Assembly (NCBI RefSeq): GCF_001428105.1
Contig: NZ_LMSJ01000001.1
Coordinates: 248,835 to 312,834 of the forward strand
Reading direction: 5' to 3'
Source: Paenibacillus sp. Soil766
GTDB lineage: Bacteria; Bacillota; Bacilli; Paenibacillales; NBRC-103111
DNA length: 64,000 bases
Part shown: piece after piece, positions 54,279 to 63,254 of the stretch
Layout of the letters: each line of letters opens with the position of its first letter
Position numbering within the stretch: the stretch's first letter is position 1
Notes under the pieces: model-generated
The model's input: only the letters and a program-made list of their open reading frames with translations
Database searches by the model: none
What the model was told of the DNA's origin: nothing
Translations under genes and position numbers: made by a program

Positions 54279-55860
54279 CGAGCCGATGGCAAGGCAGTAT
54301 ATTCGTACACAGTTTCCTTGGGCACAATGGGGTTATGTCATCGTTGGCGAGGCCGAGAATGGTGTGGAAGCTTTGGAGAGCTGTCGTTCCATGCAGCCGG
54401 ACATCGTATTACTTGATATTACAATGCCGCTGATGGATGGATTGGAACTGCTGCATCATTTGAAAAAGGATGTCCCCCATGTGCGCTGCATTATGCTAAC
54501 CGCTCACCGGGACTTTTCTTTCGCTCAAGAAGCGATTCGCAGTGGCGCAGACGGCTATATTCTAAAGTCTCCAATTGAAGCAGAAGAGCTTAAAACAGCC
54601 TTAGCAAAAGCCTGTGAGGAGCTTGAGAAGACGTATCGATTAACGACAAGTGAACAAAGCTATAAAGTGCTAGTACAAAATTATCAGTACCCCCTTCGTC
54701 AAAAGTTTTATGAGGATATCCTCTCTTCCTTGCTTGCGAAACCAGAGGAAATCGTAGTCCGCGGGGAGAAGCTTGGTATCGACTTAATTCAGCCCTCTTA
54801 CATGTTAATGGAATGCTGCGTTGATGAACTTACCAATTTCGAGCAGCGCTATCCGATCAAAGACCGATCTTTAATTGAATTCAGTATGCTGGAGATTGTT
54901 CGAGAATGTGCACAAGTCGATTTCCCTTGTCGATTCGAGCTGTTCCCTGTTAGCTTCGGACGGTTCATTCTGCTTCTGACAGGCCAACAACCAACGAATA
55001 GCAGTATAATAAAGGAAAGTATCATCTTATTTATTCGCAAGCTGTCCACCCCGCTCAAGCAATACTTAAAGTTACGGCTCTTAGTAACTATTAGTCGGCC
55101 TTTTACGACTATTTCTTCCCTTCGTTCCGTGTACATGGATACATTGACATATCGCTTGCATCACTTTTACTCGGAAACAGCTGATCCTATGTTCATCGAT
55201 CAAATTCTGCCTTTCCATGCAATTCCGGATAAGACACTAAGTAGATTGCGTACCCGACTAGAGGAACTAATCAAACATCAAGAAGAACCTGTTTATCAGG
55301 AGTGGGCTACGATCGTGCGGAATGAGTTTCTCCTGTATAAGCCCGATCCTTCCACAGCGAAAAATTGGTTGGAGTTACTTGAACAGCTTCATGCTGCTGG
55401 GGGCCACGAGATTAATCCCCTCGATCCACTTAATCTGAAGGCTGAGACCTCTTTTCATCGCGCGCTCGAAACTGTGATAGGGCGGTTTATCGAAATTAGG
55501 AAACGAAGCACGCAATCGCTTCATTTGCGGCATGAGCTTTCCTCCGCAATTCAGTACATCAAATCTCATTTGAGCGATGATCTCAATGTGGAGTCGATCG
55601 CACTCAAGGTAAAGCTGAGCCCGTCTTACTTAGGGCATCTGTTTAAGAAAGAAGTCGGCGTCTCCATCGTAGACTACATTCTGGAGCAGCGCATGGAAAC
55701 AGCCAAGATCTACTTGCAGACTGGACAATACAGGAATTATGAGTTGGCTTCCAAAGTCGGCTTTCGCAGCTACTCGTATTTCTGTACCTTATTCAAAAAA
55801 TACTCGGGCATAACGCCTAATGAATACAAGCATTCCCATCAGCCGGTTGTAAATCCTTGA
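54253..55860 (+). CDS. Response regulator with AraC-type HTH (YesN-like, long form)
   Basis: A 535-residue regulator. The receiver domain has VDDEPMARQYI, phosphoacceptor Asp55 in VLLDITMP, and Lys in ILKSPIEAEEL. A long middle region of about 280 residues leads to the C-terminal AraC HTH, with NVESIALKVKLSPSYLGHLFKK and VGFRSYSYFCTLFKKYSGITPNEYK. It starts inside the kinase gene (26-base overlap), with GGGGGCAG upstream of the ATG. This implies translational coupling and matched amounts of both proteins. It is followed 8 bases later by a strong bidirectional terminator. Confidence 0.92.
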   Translation: MKSILIVDDEPMARQYIRTQFPWAQWGYVIVGEAENGVEALESCRSMQPDIVLLDITMPLMDGLELLHHLKKDVPHVRCIMLTAHRDFSFAQEAIRSGADGYILKSPIEAEELKTALAKACEELEKTYRLTTSEQSYKVLVQNYQYPLRQKFYEDILSSLLAKPEEIVVRGEKLGIDLIQPSYMLMECCVDELTNFEQRYPIKDRSLIEFSMLEIVRECAQVDFPCRFELFPVSFGRFILLLTGQQPTNSSIIKESIILFIRKLSTPLKQYLKLRLLVTISRPFTTISSLRSVYMDTLTYRLHHFYSETADPMFIDQILPFHAIPDKTLSRLRTRLEELIKHQEEPVYQEWATIVRNEFLLYKPDPSTAKNWLELLEQLHAAGGHEINPLDPLNLKAETSFHRALETVIGRFIEIRKRSTQSLHLRHELSSAIQYIKSHLSDDLNVESIALKVKLSPSYLGHLFKKEVGVSIVDYILEQRMETAKIYLQTGQYRNYELASKVGFRSYSYFCTLFKKYSGITPNEYKHSHQPVVNP

Positions 55861-55868
55861 TTTATGAG

Positions 55869-55901
55869 AAAAGGACCTGAAGATTAGCTTCAGGTCCTTT
55901 T
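55869..55901. terminator. Bidirectional rho-independent terminator
   Basis: A perfect 14-base stem (55869-55882 with 55888-55901) and a 5-base loop, with four A on one side and four T on the other. It serves the response regulator on the plus strand and the converging beta-helix gene on the minus strand. Confidence 0.9.
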
Positions 55902-55912
55902 CTTTATGTATG

Positions 55913-57535
55913 TTATTCAAATTCAATTGTACCCGTAATGCCTGGACTAACAACCAGGGGCTTATCTATTTGCATGAAGCGATTATTCTTAACCACGACT
56001 TCATCAGCGTCGATGGCATGAATACCAATTGTTGAATTCTTGAAGAGATTCCCTGTAATCGTGATCTGTCGATTATGCTTCCCTTCGAAGCCTGCGGATT
56101 TAATACCTATGCATCCCTCAGCCCCATATCGCGGGTAAAATCCACAATGATCGAACTCGCAATCCTCAATTCGAATATTCGTAGCATGTCCTCCCTCCGC
56201 ATGCGTCGGCAGCTCCGCACCAAGCAGTATCCCCGGATTCATCGTGTTACGATACGTACAATTCTTAATCAGGACGTGATCATTCCTGACAAGATGTCCA
56301 GCGCCTGCGATGTTGACGAACGCTGAATGTGAGCATGTGTAGCTCTCAGCTTCCCAATAATCGGCTGCACACAGAGATCCTTCCGCGGCATAGTCAGGAA
56401 TATCTTGCGTGAATTGAATGCGATAGAGATGACCACCGACTCTCTTCCCTTCGTGCGACCAACGGGCAATCTCTCTTTTCTCCATATGCTCACCATTGTA
56501 GAATTCAATGTTGCTGCCTGGCTGCAAAGCCGCGAATGTATACTTCCCGAAGAACAGTGCTTCCCGAGTTGAGAGCCTACTTTCAAAGAAAAACCAGTTG
56601 CTTTGGATATTTTGACCATCCATTCTAACGCCTTCTACATACATCCCGCTGATTTCAATGTTTCCACCACACTTAAACAGCTTCCAAGCATCTCGTGGTG
56701 CAGTAAACAATCTGTTCCCATCCGGTTTGAAAACGACGCGATCTGCAGTAATATGGCGGCAGCTTTCTGCTAGCATGGCAAAGCCATTGGCATTTCTCAC
56801 ACGCAGATTATTCAGCACGAGATGATTACATCTTGCAAAGTACGTTTGGAAATCCGTTTGCGCTCCTTGATGCCAGGAAAGATGCTCGCCAAGTCGAACC
56901 TTAGCAGCGACGCTTGCGCTGTTCAGGATTAGCGTCCGTTCACCAATCTGTTTCCAACCTGCGTCAGCGCCACCCCCATAGGTAACACTTTCCCCAATCA
57001 GTGCCCCTGTTGCAGGGTCCAATCGGTTCATACAGTAAGTCCCCATTCCCTCGTAGCATGGATTGCCCTCAAATACCTCAACCGTAATCGAATGATCCGT
57101 GTGATCTATAACGACTCCAGCGGATGCGTAAGCAGGCTCTCTCGTAAACGCTAGATTCTGAAGTGACAGATGCTCATTATTCTCGCACCAAAGGATGGAT
57201 GGCAAATACCCATGAATAGCCCCATCATTGAAACCGGCCAGTACGGTTGCAGGTTCGCCGTCTTCTCCGACCGCACCTTGCAGTGTTAAACCGCTAGCGT
57301 CCTTAATTGTAAGATGACATTCTTTGGCTAGTTGAGCGCCGCTTCCTGCATCATGCACCATTCCCTCGGTCTGCAGCAGCTTACTGGAAACTAATCGATA
57401 TCTCCCTGGTTCAAACACGACCCTCTCCGCTCCCACAGCAATAGCCTTATCAATCGCTTCGCGAATGCCTGCTGCGCTGTCCTCATTGGAAGGACGAGTA
57501 TAATCTTTGACAAAGATACTTTTATCAGAAAACAT
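55913..57535 (-). CDS. Right-handed beta-helix protein, probable glycosidase or lyase (paralogue of 45564)
   Basis: A 540-residue protein without a signal peptide. It shares collinear landmarks with the protein at 45564: FTREPAYASAGVVIDH, GESVTYGGGAD, LFTAPRDAWKLFKCGGNIEI, GVRMDGQNIQ and FVNIAGAGHLVRNDHVLIK. Relative to 45564 the histidine after DGQN is Gln here, so one of the two may have changed specificity. Likely an intracellular enzyme for imported oligosaccharides. The longest frame starts at 57571, before the ribosome site; ATG 57535 with AAGGAGGAA 6 bases upstream is preferred. It stands as a single gene, converging on the kinase/regulator operon. Confidence 0.75.
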   Translation of the reverse strand: MFSDKSIFVKDYTRPSNEDSAAGIREAIDKAIAVGAERVVFEPGRYRLVSSKLLQTEGMVHDAGSGAQLAKECHLTIKDASGLTLQGAVGEDGEPATVLAGFNDGAIHGYLPSILWCENNEHLSLQNLAFTREPAYASAGVVIDHTDHSITVEVFEGNPCYEGMGTYCMNRLDPATGALIGESVTYGGGADAGWKQIGERTLILNSASVAAKVRLGEHLSWHQGAQTDFQTYFARCNHLVLNNLRVRNANGFAMLAESCRHITADRVVFKPDGNRLFTAPRDAWKLFKCGGNIEISGMYVEGVRMDGQNIQSNWFFFESRLSTREALFFGKYTFAALQPGSNIEFYNGEHMEKREIARWSHEGKRVGGHLYRIQFTQDIPDYAAEGSLCAADYWEAESYTCSHSAFVNIAGAGHLVRNDHVLIKNCTYRNTMNPGILLGAELPTHAEGGHATNIRIEDCEFDHCGFYPRYGAEGCIGIKSAGFEGKHNRQITITGNLFKNSTIGIHAIDADEVVVKNNRFMQIDKPLVVSPGITGTIEFE

Positions 57536-57717
57536 TAGAAATTCCTCCTTCAATCGGCCAAAGGCTCTCATTATGTCATCATTATAGAGCTTCCATAGGC
57601 CACCGAATATGAAGGATTTAACGAAAAAGTTTAAAATATAACAATCTTATTTTTTACCTAACTAAACTCTACTCTTCCATAAATATTCAATACTAATTAA
57701 ATAACCCCGTAGAAATT

Positions 57718-57751
57718 AAAAAAGTGAATGTTCACAAAAGTAAACATCCAC
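57718..57751 (-). terminator. Rho-independent terminator of the purine salvage operon
   Basis: On the minus strand GTGGATGTTTAC pairs with GTGAACATTCAC (two G-T pairs, 4-base loop), followed by six T. It lies 51 bases past the adenine deaminase stop and marks the operon end. Confidence 0.75.
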
Positions 57752-57802
57752 TAACGAACTCTATTTTCCATTAACGATCTTTATTTTCCTTGATCATTTG
57801 CT

Positions 57803-59512
57803 CTATTGAATAATAAGCGGGACTACCTTGCCCTGATTCACATCGATTAAACCGAAGTCCGTAATTTTCAAAGCCGGACTTACCGGTAAGGAGTGCGTAC
57901 TGATGGACATGATGGGATTATAATGCTGGTAGCCCAGCGATTCCATAGCTTTGCGGAGCTGTTCCACTTCCTTAGCTACCTGCTCCAGCGGCTCTTCCGT
58001 TAAGATGCCGCCCACTGGCAGCCTGAGGTTCGCGATCACTTTGCCGTCTTCCACCACGCTGAAACCGCCTTGATTATTAATCACTTCGTTAGCGGCAAGC
58101 TGCATATCGCCGGGATTATGCCCGACAACGAGCAAGTTATGATTGTCGTGGGAGTACGTCGTCGCGATGGCTCCCCGCTTGATCGTATCGCCGCCGATCA
58201 GCCCGTAGGCGCGATTGCCATTCTTCCCGTAGCGTTCGAACGTAGCAATGAGTGCGCTGCCGCTTTCCTGCCATAGCAGCTTCCCTTGCCGAACTTCAAC
58301 CTGAGCGTGCTGTTCTTCTGTAAATGTAGAACCATCCTTCACCATCATCTTGCGGCACGTATAAACAGCGTCAGCTTCTTCTATACTGACAACAAAATCC
58401 GTTTCTTTTAAAGGCCCCATCTGCACGCTCTGATAATAATGCGCAGGGAAAGCCGGAGGCTTGATGATTGGTGTATAAGCCTCTTCCACATCGTAAACTT
58501 TACGCCCCGCCTTGAAAACCTGCTCAATCGTTAGCTGTTCTAGATTGGAAAGCAGCAGGAAATCGCCTATCTTGCCAGGGGCGATTACCCCGCGGTCATA
58601 CATCCGCATCCGCTTGGCTGGAGAGAGTGTGCTGGCATAAATGGCCTGCTCGGGCTTCATACCCATGCCGATTGCTTTGCGCACAATATGATTCAAATGC
58701 CCGCGGCGCTGGAAGGAGTCAGCCATCACATCATCGGTAACGAAGCAGTAATGCTCGGATACATCATGCTGGATTAAATAAGCCATGACTTCATCCGTCA
58801 TTGATTTTTCTTGAATTTCGATGAACATACCCGCAGCGATCCGGGCTTCCATGCCCTCAATTGACTGATGCGTATGATCCGAATCGACCCCACTGTAAAT
58901 CATCCGGTGCAGGTCCAAATCCAACAGCTTAGGCACATGCCCTTCAATAATGAGATGGGGATAGTTGGCACGGACATGGTTGATGATTTGATTTGTTTTG
59001 CAATCGGGGTCTGTGATAACATCAACGAAATTCATGATTTCACCCAGGCAGATGATCCGTTCCGTACGCAGCAGCTCGTCCAAATCGGCGATATGAATCT
59101 CGCCGCCTGTCGTTTCCATGGATGTCGCTGGAACCGAGCTCGGGATGGCGTAGAACATGTCCGCGATACAATCTGTACTAGCTTTCATAAACTGCTTGAC
59201 CCCATCCCGCCCGAAGACGTTGGCAATCTCGTGAGGTTCAGGAACAATGGTTGTGACCCCATTACGAATGAGTCCGTAGGAGAACGTTTCCGGCGTCACC
59301 ATTGTGCTTTCAATATGCAAATGGATATCGATAAGACCTGGAATCATGTAACGGCCGTTTCCGTCTAAACGTTCCGCGGCTTCGAAACTTTCCGTCCCTC
59401 TTTTGCCAATATATAAAAATTTACCATCCAGGATGGCTGCGTTGCCATGGATAAATGTTTTAAAATAACTGTTATAAATCTGGACATTCTCAATCAGAAC
59501 ATCAATGCGCAT
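57803..59512 (-). CDS. ade: Adenine deaminase
   Basis: A 569-residue amidohydrolase that converts adenine to hypoxanthine and ammonia in the cytoplasm. Motifs: GLIDIHLHIEST (metal-binding His pair), TTIVPEPHEIANVFG, EGHVP, SDHTH and CFVTDDVMAD (metal Asp). The C-terminal domain keeps the family stretch with SHDNHNLLVVGHN. Length is normal. The start ATG has GGAGGTGAAG 4 bases upstream. It is the last gene of an operon with a Pot-type ABC importer and a nucleoside hydrolase, which makes purine uptake and breakdown the likely role of the whole group. Confidence 0.95.
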   Translation of the reverse strand: MRIDVLIENVQIYNSYFKTFIHGNAAILDGKFLYIGKRGTESFEAAERLDGNGRYMIPGLIDIHLHIESTMVTPETFSYGLIRNGVTTIVPEPHEIANVFGRDGVKQFMKASTDCIADMFYAIPSSVPATSMETTGGEIHIADLDELLRTERIICLGEIMNFVDVITDPDCKTNQIINHVRANYPHLIIEGHVPKLLDLDLHRMIYSGVDSDHTHQSIEGMEARIAAGMFIEIQEKSMTDEVMAYLIQHDVSEHYCFVTDDVMADSFQRRGHLNHIVRKAIGMGMKPEQAIYASTLSPAKRMRMYDRGVIAPGKIGDFLLLSNLEQLTIEQVFKAGRKVYDVEEAYTPIIKPPAFPAHYYQSVQMGPLKETDFVVSIEEADAVYTCRKMMVKDGSTFTEEQHAQVEVRQGKLLWQESGSALIATFERYGKNGNRAYGLIGGDTIKRGAIATTYSHDNHNLLVVGHNPGDMQLAANEVINNQGGFSVVEDGKVIANLRLPVGGILTEEPLEQVAKEVEQLRKAMESLGYQHYNPIMSISTHSLPVSPALKITDFGLIDVNQGKVVPLIIQ

Positions 59513-59533
59513 CTGTCTTCACCTCCAAGTCCA

Positions 59534-60595
59534 CTACTCAACGATTACTAATTTCTCACCTGGAAAATAAAGCCGGACCTCTTCCCCATTCACATAGGGA
59601 AACTCCATTTCTTTATTCACGGTGAAGGAACCGAGTTCCGTTTCAATCACATACTGATAGCTTCGCCCGAGGAACGTGCTAACCTTGACGCGACCGCTCA
59701 CGCGATTGGCCCCTGCATCCAGCTCATCCAGCTTTCCCATCACGACATCGTCCGGACGGATAGCTCCTTGCTTGCCTAGCTGTTCGCCTTTACTCGCATG
59801 CTTTGTTACAGCGAACATATATTCTTTCACCTTGAGGGCAATCTCTTCCCTGGTATCAAACCGTGACTCGAAGGTGATAAAATTCGTAAACCCGATAAAC
59901 CGTGCCACGAACTCCGTCTTCGGATATTTGAATATCGTCGCCGGAGCGCCTAACTGCTCAATAATACCTTTGTTCATGATCGCTACTTTATCAGAGATCG
60001 AGAAGCACTCTTCCTGATCATGAGACACATACACCGTCGTGATGCCCAGCTCCTGTTGGATACGGCGTATCTCCACGCGCATGTTGACGCGCAGATTCGC
60101 GTCGAGATTACTCAGCGGCTCGTCAAAGAGCAGCAGTTCCGGCTCGATGACGAGCGCCCGCGCAATCGCGACGCGCTGTCTTTGACCGCCCGACAGCTCC
60201 TTAGGGTAACGCTTCTCGAAGCCGGATAAGCTGACGACATCGAGAATGTGACGCACGCGGCGATCCAGCTCCGCCCCACCCACTTTGCGCAAGCGCAAGC
60301 CGAAAGCCACATTATCGTAAATCGACAAATGAGGGAATAACGCATAGCTCTGGAAAACGAAGCCAAAATTGCGTTTATTCACAGGAACACGCGTATAATC
60401 TTTTCCATTTAATGAGAAAGTGCCTGATTTCGCCTCGATGAATCCTGCGATAAGTCGCAAGGTCGTTGTTTTCCCGCATCCGCTAGGACCAAGCAGCGAG
60501 ATCAGGCTCCCTTTTTCAACACTCAAGTTGAAATCCTGCAGAATATAGTGCTGGTCGTAGGCAACCGAAATTTTTTCCAGTGATAGCAATGCCAT
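59534..60595 (-). CDS. ABC transporter ATPase, PotA/FbpC class
   Basis: A 353-residue ATPase. Walker A GPSGCGKTT (about 34-42), Q-loop FGFVFQSYALFPH, signature LSGGQRQRVAIARAL, Walker B LLLFDEPLSNLDANLR and the H-loop VYVSHDQEE are all intact. A C-terminal TOBE-like regulatory domain (about 240-350) follows. It powers the two permeases directly upstream (15-base gap). This class serves polyamines, iron, thiamine and related small substrates. Here the neighbours point to a purine compound. The start ATG follows CGGAGG. Confidence 0.93.
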   Translation of the reverse strand: MALLSLEKISVAYDQHYILQDFNLSVEKGSLISLLGPSGCGKTTTLRLIAGFIEAKSGTFSLNGKDYTRVPVNKRNFGFVFQSYALFPHLSIYDNVAFGLRLRKVGGAELDRRVRHILDVVSLSGFEKRYPKELSGGQRQRVAIARALVIEPELLLFDEPLSNLDANLRVNMRVEIRRIQQELGITTVYVSHDQEECFSISDKVAIMNKGIIEQLGAPATIFKYPKTEFVARFIGFTNFITFESRFDTREEIALKVKEYMFAVTKHASKGEQLGKQGAIRPDDVVMGKLDELDAGANRVSGRVKVSTFLGRSYQYVIETELGSFTVNKEMEFPYVNGEEVRLYFPGEKLVIVE

Positions 60596-60610
60596 GGATA
60601 CAAGCCTCCG

Positions 60611-61399
60611 TTATCGTTTGGTGAAATAGGATAAACCCATCAACCGTTCAATGATGAACATAAGTACAGCTGTGAACAGCATCAGCAGCACAGAAATAGC
60701 AGCAATTGTCGGATCAAAATGATTCTCCACATAAGTCAGCATCTGAATAGGCAACGTACTGACCCCAGGCCCCGTCATAAAGACCGAAATGTCCACATTA
60801 TTAAAAGATTCCAAGAATGCAATCAAAATTGCCGCAATAATTCCGGATTTGATATTTGGCAGAACGACTTTAAAGAAGGTCTTCAAGTGGCTGCTGCCCA
60901 AGCTTAACGCGGCTTCTTCAATTGCAAAATCGAAATTCGATAAGCTTGAAGCAATAACCCGAATAATAAAAGGCAGCATAATGACTGTATGTCCAGCCAG
61001 CAGCGCCGCATATATCGGTAGGTGGTACACCACGATCAGGTACTTGAGCATTGTAAAACCAAGCACAATACCAGGAATTAGCACAGGTGAAATGAAGATC
61101 GCATTGAGCGCTTCCTTCCCTTTGAACGTAAACCGACTTAATGCGTAAGCGGCAGGAATCCCCAGGAGCAACGCAAATAAATTACCGAGCAGCGATACGA
61201 TTATGGAAGTGCTGAACGTCGACATGAACATCTTGACGTCCAGGATGTTACGGTACCATTTTAAAGAGAAGCCTGTCGGCGGGAATTTCAAGATACTCCC
61301 TGGCTCAAATGATGCAAATGCAATAATGATGAGCGGCCCGAGCAAAAATAGATAGACAAGAAGCGTAAATACGGCCAGCCCTCGGTTCTTCTCCCGCAT
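60611..61399 (-). CDS. ABC permease, PotC class
   Basis: A 262-residue membrane protein with six predicted helices. It has the PotC-type opening GPLIIIAFASFEPGSILKFPP, GFSLKWYRNIL, and the coupling loop IEEAALSLGSSHLKTFFKVVLP. It forms the channel with the PotB-type subunit 4 bases upstream. The start ATG has AAGGGG 8 bases upstream, partly inside the preceding gene. Confidence 0.92.
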   Translation of the reverse strand: MREKNRGLAVFTLLVYLFLLGPLIIIAFASFEPGSILKFPPTGFSLKWYRNILDVKMFMSTFSTSIIVSLLGNLFALLLGIPAAYALSRFTFKGKEALNAIFISPVLIPGIVLGFTMLKYLIVVYHLPIYAALLAGHTVIMLPFIIRVIASSLSNFDFAIEEAALSLGSSHLKTFFKVVLPNIKSGIIAAILIAFLESFNNVDISVFMTGPGVSTLPIQMLTYVENHFDPTIAAISVLLMLFTAVLMFIIERLMGLSYFTKR

Positions 61400-61403
61400 A
61401 TTT

Positions 61404-62225
61404 CTACCCCTTCGGATTCAATTTAACAGCCAGTTTATTCATCAGCGCGATGACCACAAAAGTAATCACGATCATAATTACCGCAATAACGGAGGCGAGG
61501 TACCAATCATTCAGCGTAATCGCGTTCTGATATAGGAATGTGGAGATAACCCGCTGCTTGCCTCCGAGCAAAGCTGGTGTCGTATAGGCCGTCAGACTGC
61601 CCACGAAGACTAGAATACTTCCTATGATTAATCCGGGTACGCTAAGCGGCACGATGACTTTGACGAAAGCCGTGAAGCGACCCGCTCCCAAGCTTTCCGC
61701 CGCTTTCAGCAGATCCGGATCTATATTCTCAAGAACACCGACCAAGGTAATAATAATGAGCGGCAGGAATAAATGGACCAGACCGATCATCATCGCAGCA
61801 GGCGTGTACAAGATATCGAGCGGTTCCTTGATCAAGCCAATGGCGATCAGCGCGTTATTCAGCAGCCCTTTTTTGCCCAAAATAATCATCCAACTGAACG
61901 ACCTAACAACAGAGCTGGTGAGTAGTGGGAAAATCGCTAAGGCAAGCAGAATCGCCTTCTGCCTTGGGCTTTGCTTGGAGATGAAATAGGCAACCGGGAA
62001 GCCCACCAGGATGCATAGCAAGGTTGTGACCACACTAACACGCAGGGTCGTCCATAAAATTTTCAGAAAGTAAGGGTCCTTGAAGAAACTCCAGTAACCG
62101 GCTAATGTGAAGCTGCCTTTATTGAAAAAGGTTGAACCTATCGTAAGAAGGATCGGAACCACCATGAAAACCGTCAGGAACAGTAATCCCGGCAGCAATA
62201 GTAAATATAAATACGTTTTTTTCAT
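61404..62225 (-). CDS. ABC permease, PotB class
   Basis: A 273-residue membrane protein with six predicted helices. It opens LLLLPGLLFLTVFMVVPILL; the coupling loop reads LLKAAESLGAGRFTAFVKVIVP, followed by GLIIGSILVFVGSLTAYTTPAL, characteristic of PotB/FbpB-type permeases. The start ATG has AGGAG 8 bases upstream. It lies 27 bases after the nucleoside hydrolase gene. Confidence 0.92.
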   Translation of the reverse strand: MKKTYLYLLLLPGLLFLTVFMVVPILLTIGSTFFNKGSFTLAGYWSFFKDPYFLKILWTTLRVSVVTTLLCILVGFPVAYFISKQSPRQKAILLALAIFPLLTSSVVRSFSWMIILGKKGLLNNALIAIGLIKEPLDILYTPAAMMIGLVHLFLPLIIITLVGVLENIDPDLLKAAESLGAGRFTAFVKVIVPLSVPGLIIGSILVFVGSLTAYTTPALLGGKQRVISTFLYQNAITLNDWYLASVIAVIMIVITFVVIALMNKLAVKLNPKG

Positions 62226-62252
62226 GTAGCTTTACTCCTGTTCCTGGGTTCG

Positions 62253-63185
62253 CTAGGCGCGCAGTGCGCAGATAAATTGGTCGAGAAAGGCCTCGGCGGA
62301 CACTTCCATACACACATGGACGTTAGCAGGCTTGGCTAATCGGTTCTGGAAATCACAGACCGTTTGCCCGTCGCACAGCTCACTTCGGGTTTCTACATCT
62401 ACGTAATAATGGCGAGTGGTAACCAGCTCTTTATTCAGCGCCACCCCGACTGCAAGCGGGTCGTGAAGGGCGCAAGCCCGCACACCATTGCGCTCTTGAT
62501 AACGCTGCATGTAATCTGCTGTGCTTTCCTTGACATAGCGGCCAATCGGCGTATCTCCGAGCGAGCGGATATGTTCTTCTGTCAGCAGCGCCTTCCGGGT
62601 CACATCCAAGCCTACGAGCGTTATGGCCGGGAATCCCGCATGCAGCACGATCTTCGCTGCTTCTGGATCGACGTACATGTTATACTCCGCTGTCGGCGTC
62701 ACATTACCGAAACCTTGGACAACGCCGCCCATTACAACCACTTCGCGGACCTGATGAATCAAGTCCGGATATTTCATAACGGCCATGGCCAGATTCGTCA
62801 GCGGCGCGGTCATAATAAGCGTGACTTCACCTGCGTGCTGCTTCACTTGCTCGATGATGAAATCGACCGCATGTCCAGCAGTCGCCTGCGTGTGCACCGG
62901 CATATCACTTAAGGCTCCGCCAAGTCCGTCCTTGCCGTGAACGCGATGCTCAAAATAAGTCGTGCGCAGCAGAGGCTTATTCGCCCCTTTAATAACCGGA
63001 ATCTGCTGTTCCATTCCCAGCAGCTGCAGAACTTTGCAGGTATTCAAGGTAGCTTGGTCAAGTGACACATTGCCGTTCACCGTAGTGATACCTAGCACTT
63101 CCATATCCCCACTGCCAACCGCCAGCAAAATGCCCAGCGCATCGTCTATGCCTGTATCAACATCAAGGATGACCTTCTTTGTCAT
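62253..63185 (-). CDS. Inosine-uridine-preferring nucleoside hydrolase
   Basis: A 310-residue cytoplasmic enzyme that splits ribonucleosides into base and ribose. The N-terminal calcium-binding motif DVDTGIDDALGI is intact, with TTVNGNVSLDQA, TAPLTNLAMA, PTAEYNMYVDPEAA and HDPLAVGVAL following as in the family. Length is typical. The start ATG has GGAAGGGGG upstream. Its position between the binding protein and permease genes ties the imported compound to nucleosides; adenine from adenosine would feed the deaminase at the operon end. Base preference cannot be assigned from the motifs. Confidence 0.93.
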   Translation of the reverse strand: MTKKVILDVDTGIDDALGILLAVGSGDMEVLGITTVNGNVSLDQATLNTCKVLQLLGMEQQIPVIKGANKPLLRTTYFEHRVHGKDGLGGALSDMPVHTQATAGHAVDFIIEQVKQHAGEVTLIMTAPLTNLAMAVMKYPDLIHQVREVVVMGGVVQGFGNVTPTAEYNMYVDPEAAKIVLHAGFPAITLVGLDVTRKALLTEEHIRSLGDTPIGRYVKESTADYMQRYQERNGVRACALHDPLAVGVALNKELVTTRHYYVDVETRSELCDGQTVCDFQNRLAKPANVHVCMEVSAEAFLDQFICALRA

Positions 63186-63254
63186 GATAAACCCCCTTCC
63201 ATTTCATACAGACAAGGGTATATCCACAAACATATACCCTTGTTCAATCTTCAA

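Noticed and set aside
62364-62912. 182-codon plus-strand frame opposite the nucleoside hydrolase gene
   Set aside because: Antisense shadow; the minus-strand frame has all family motifs.
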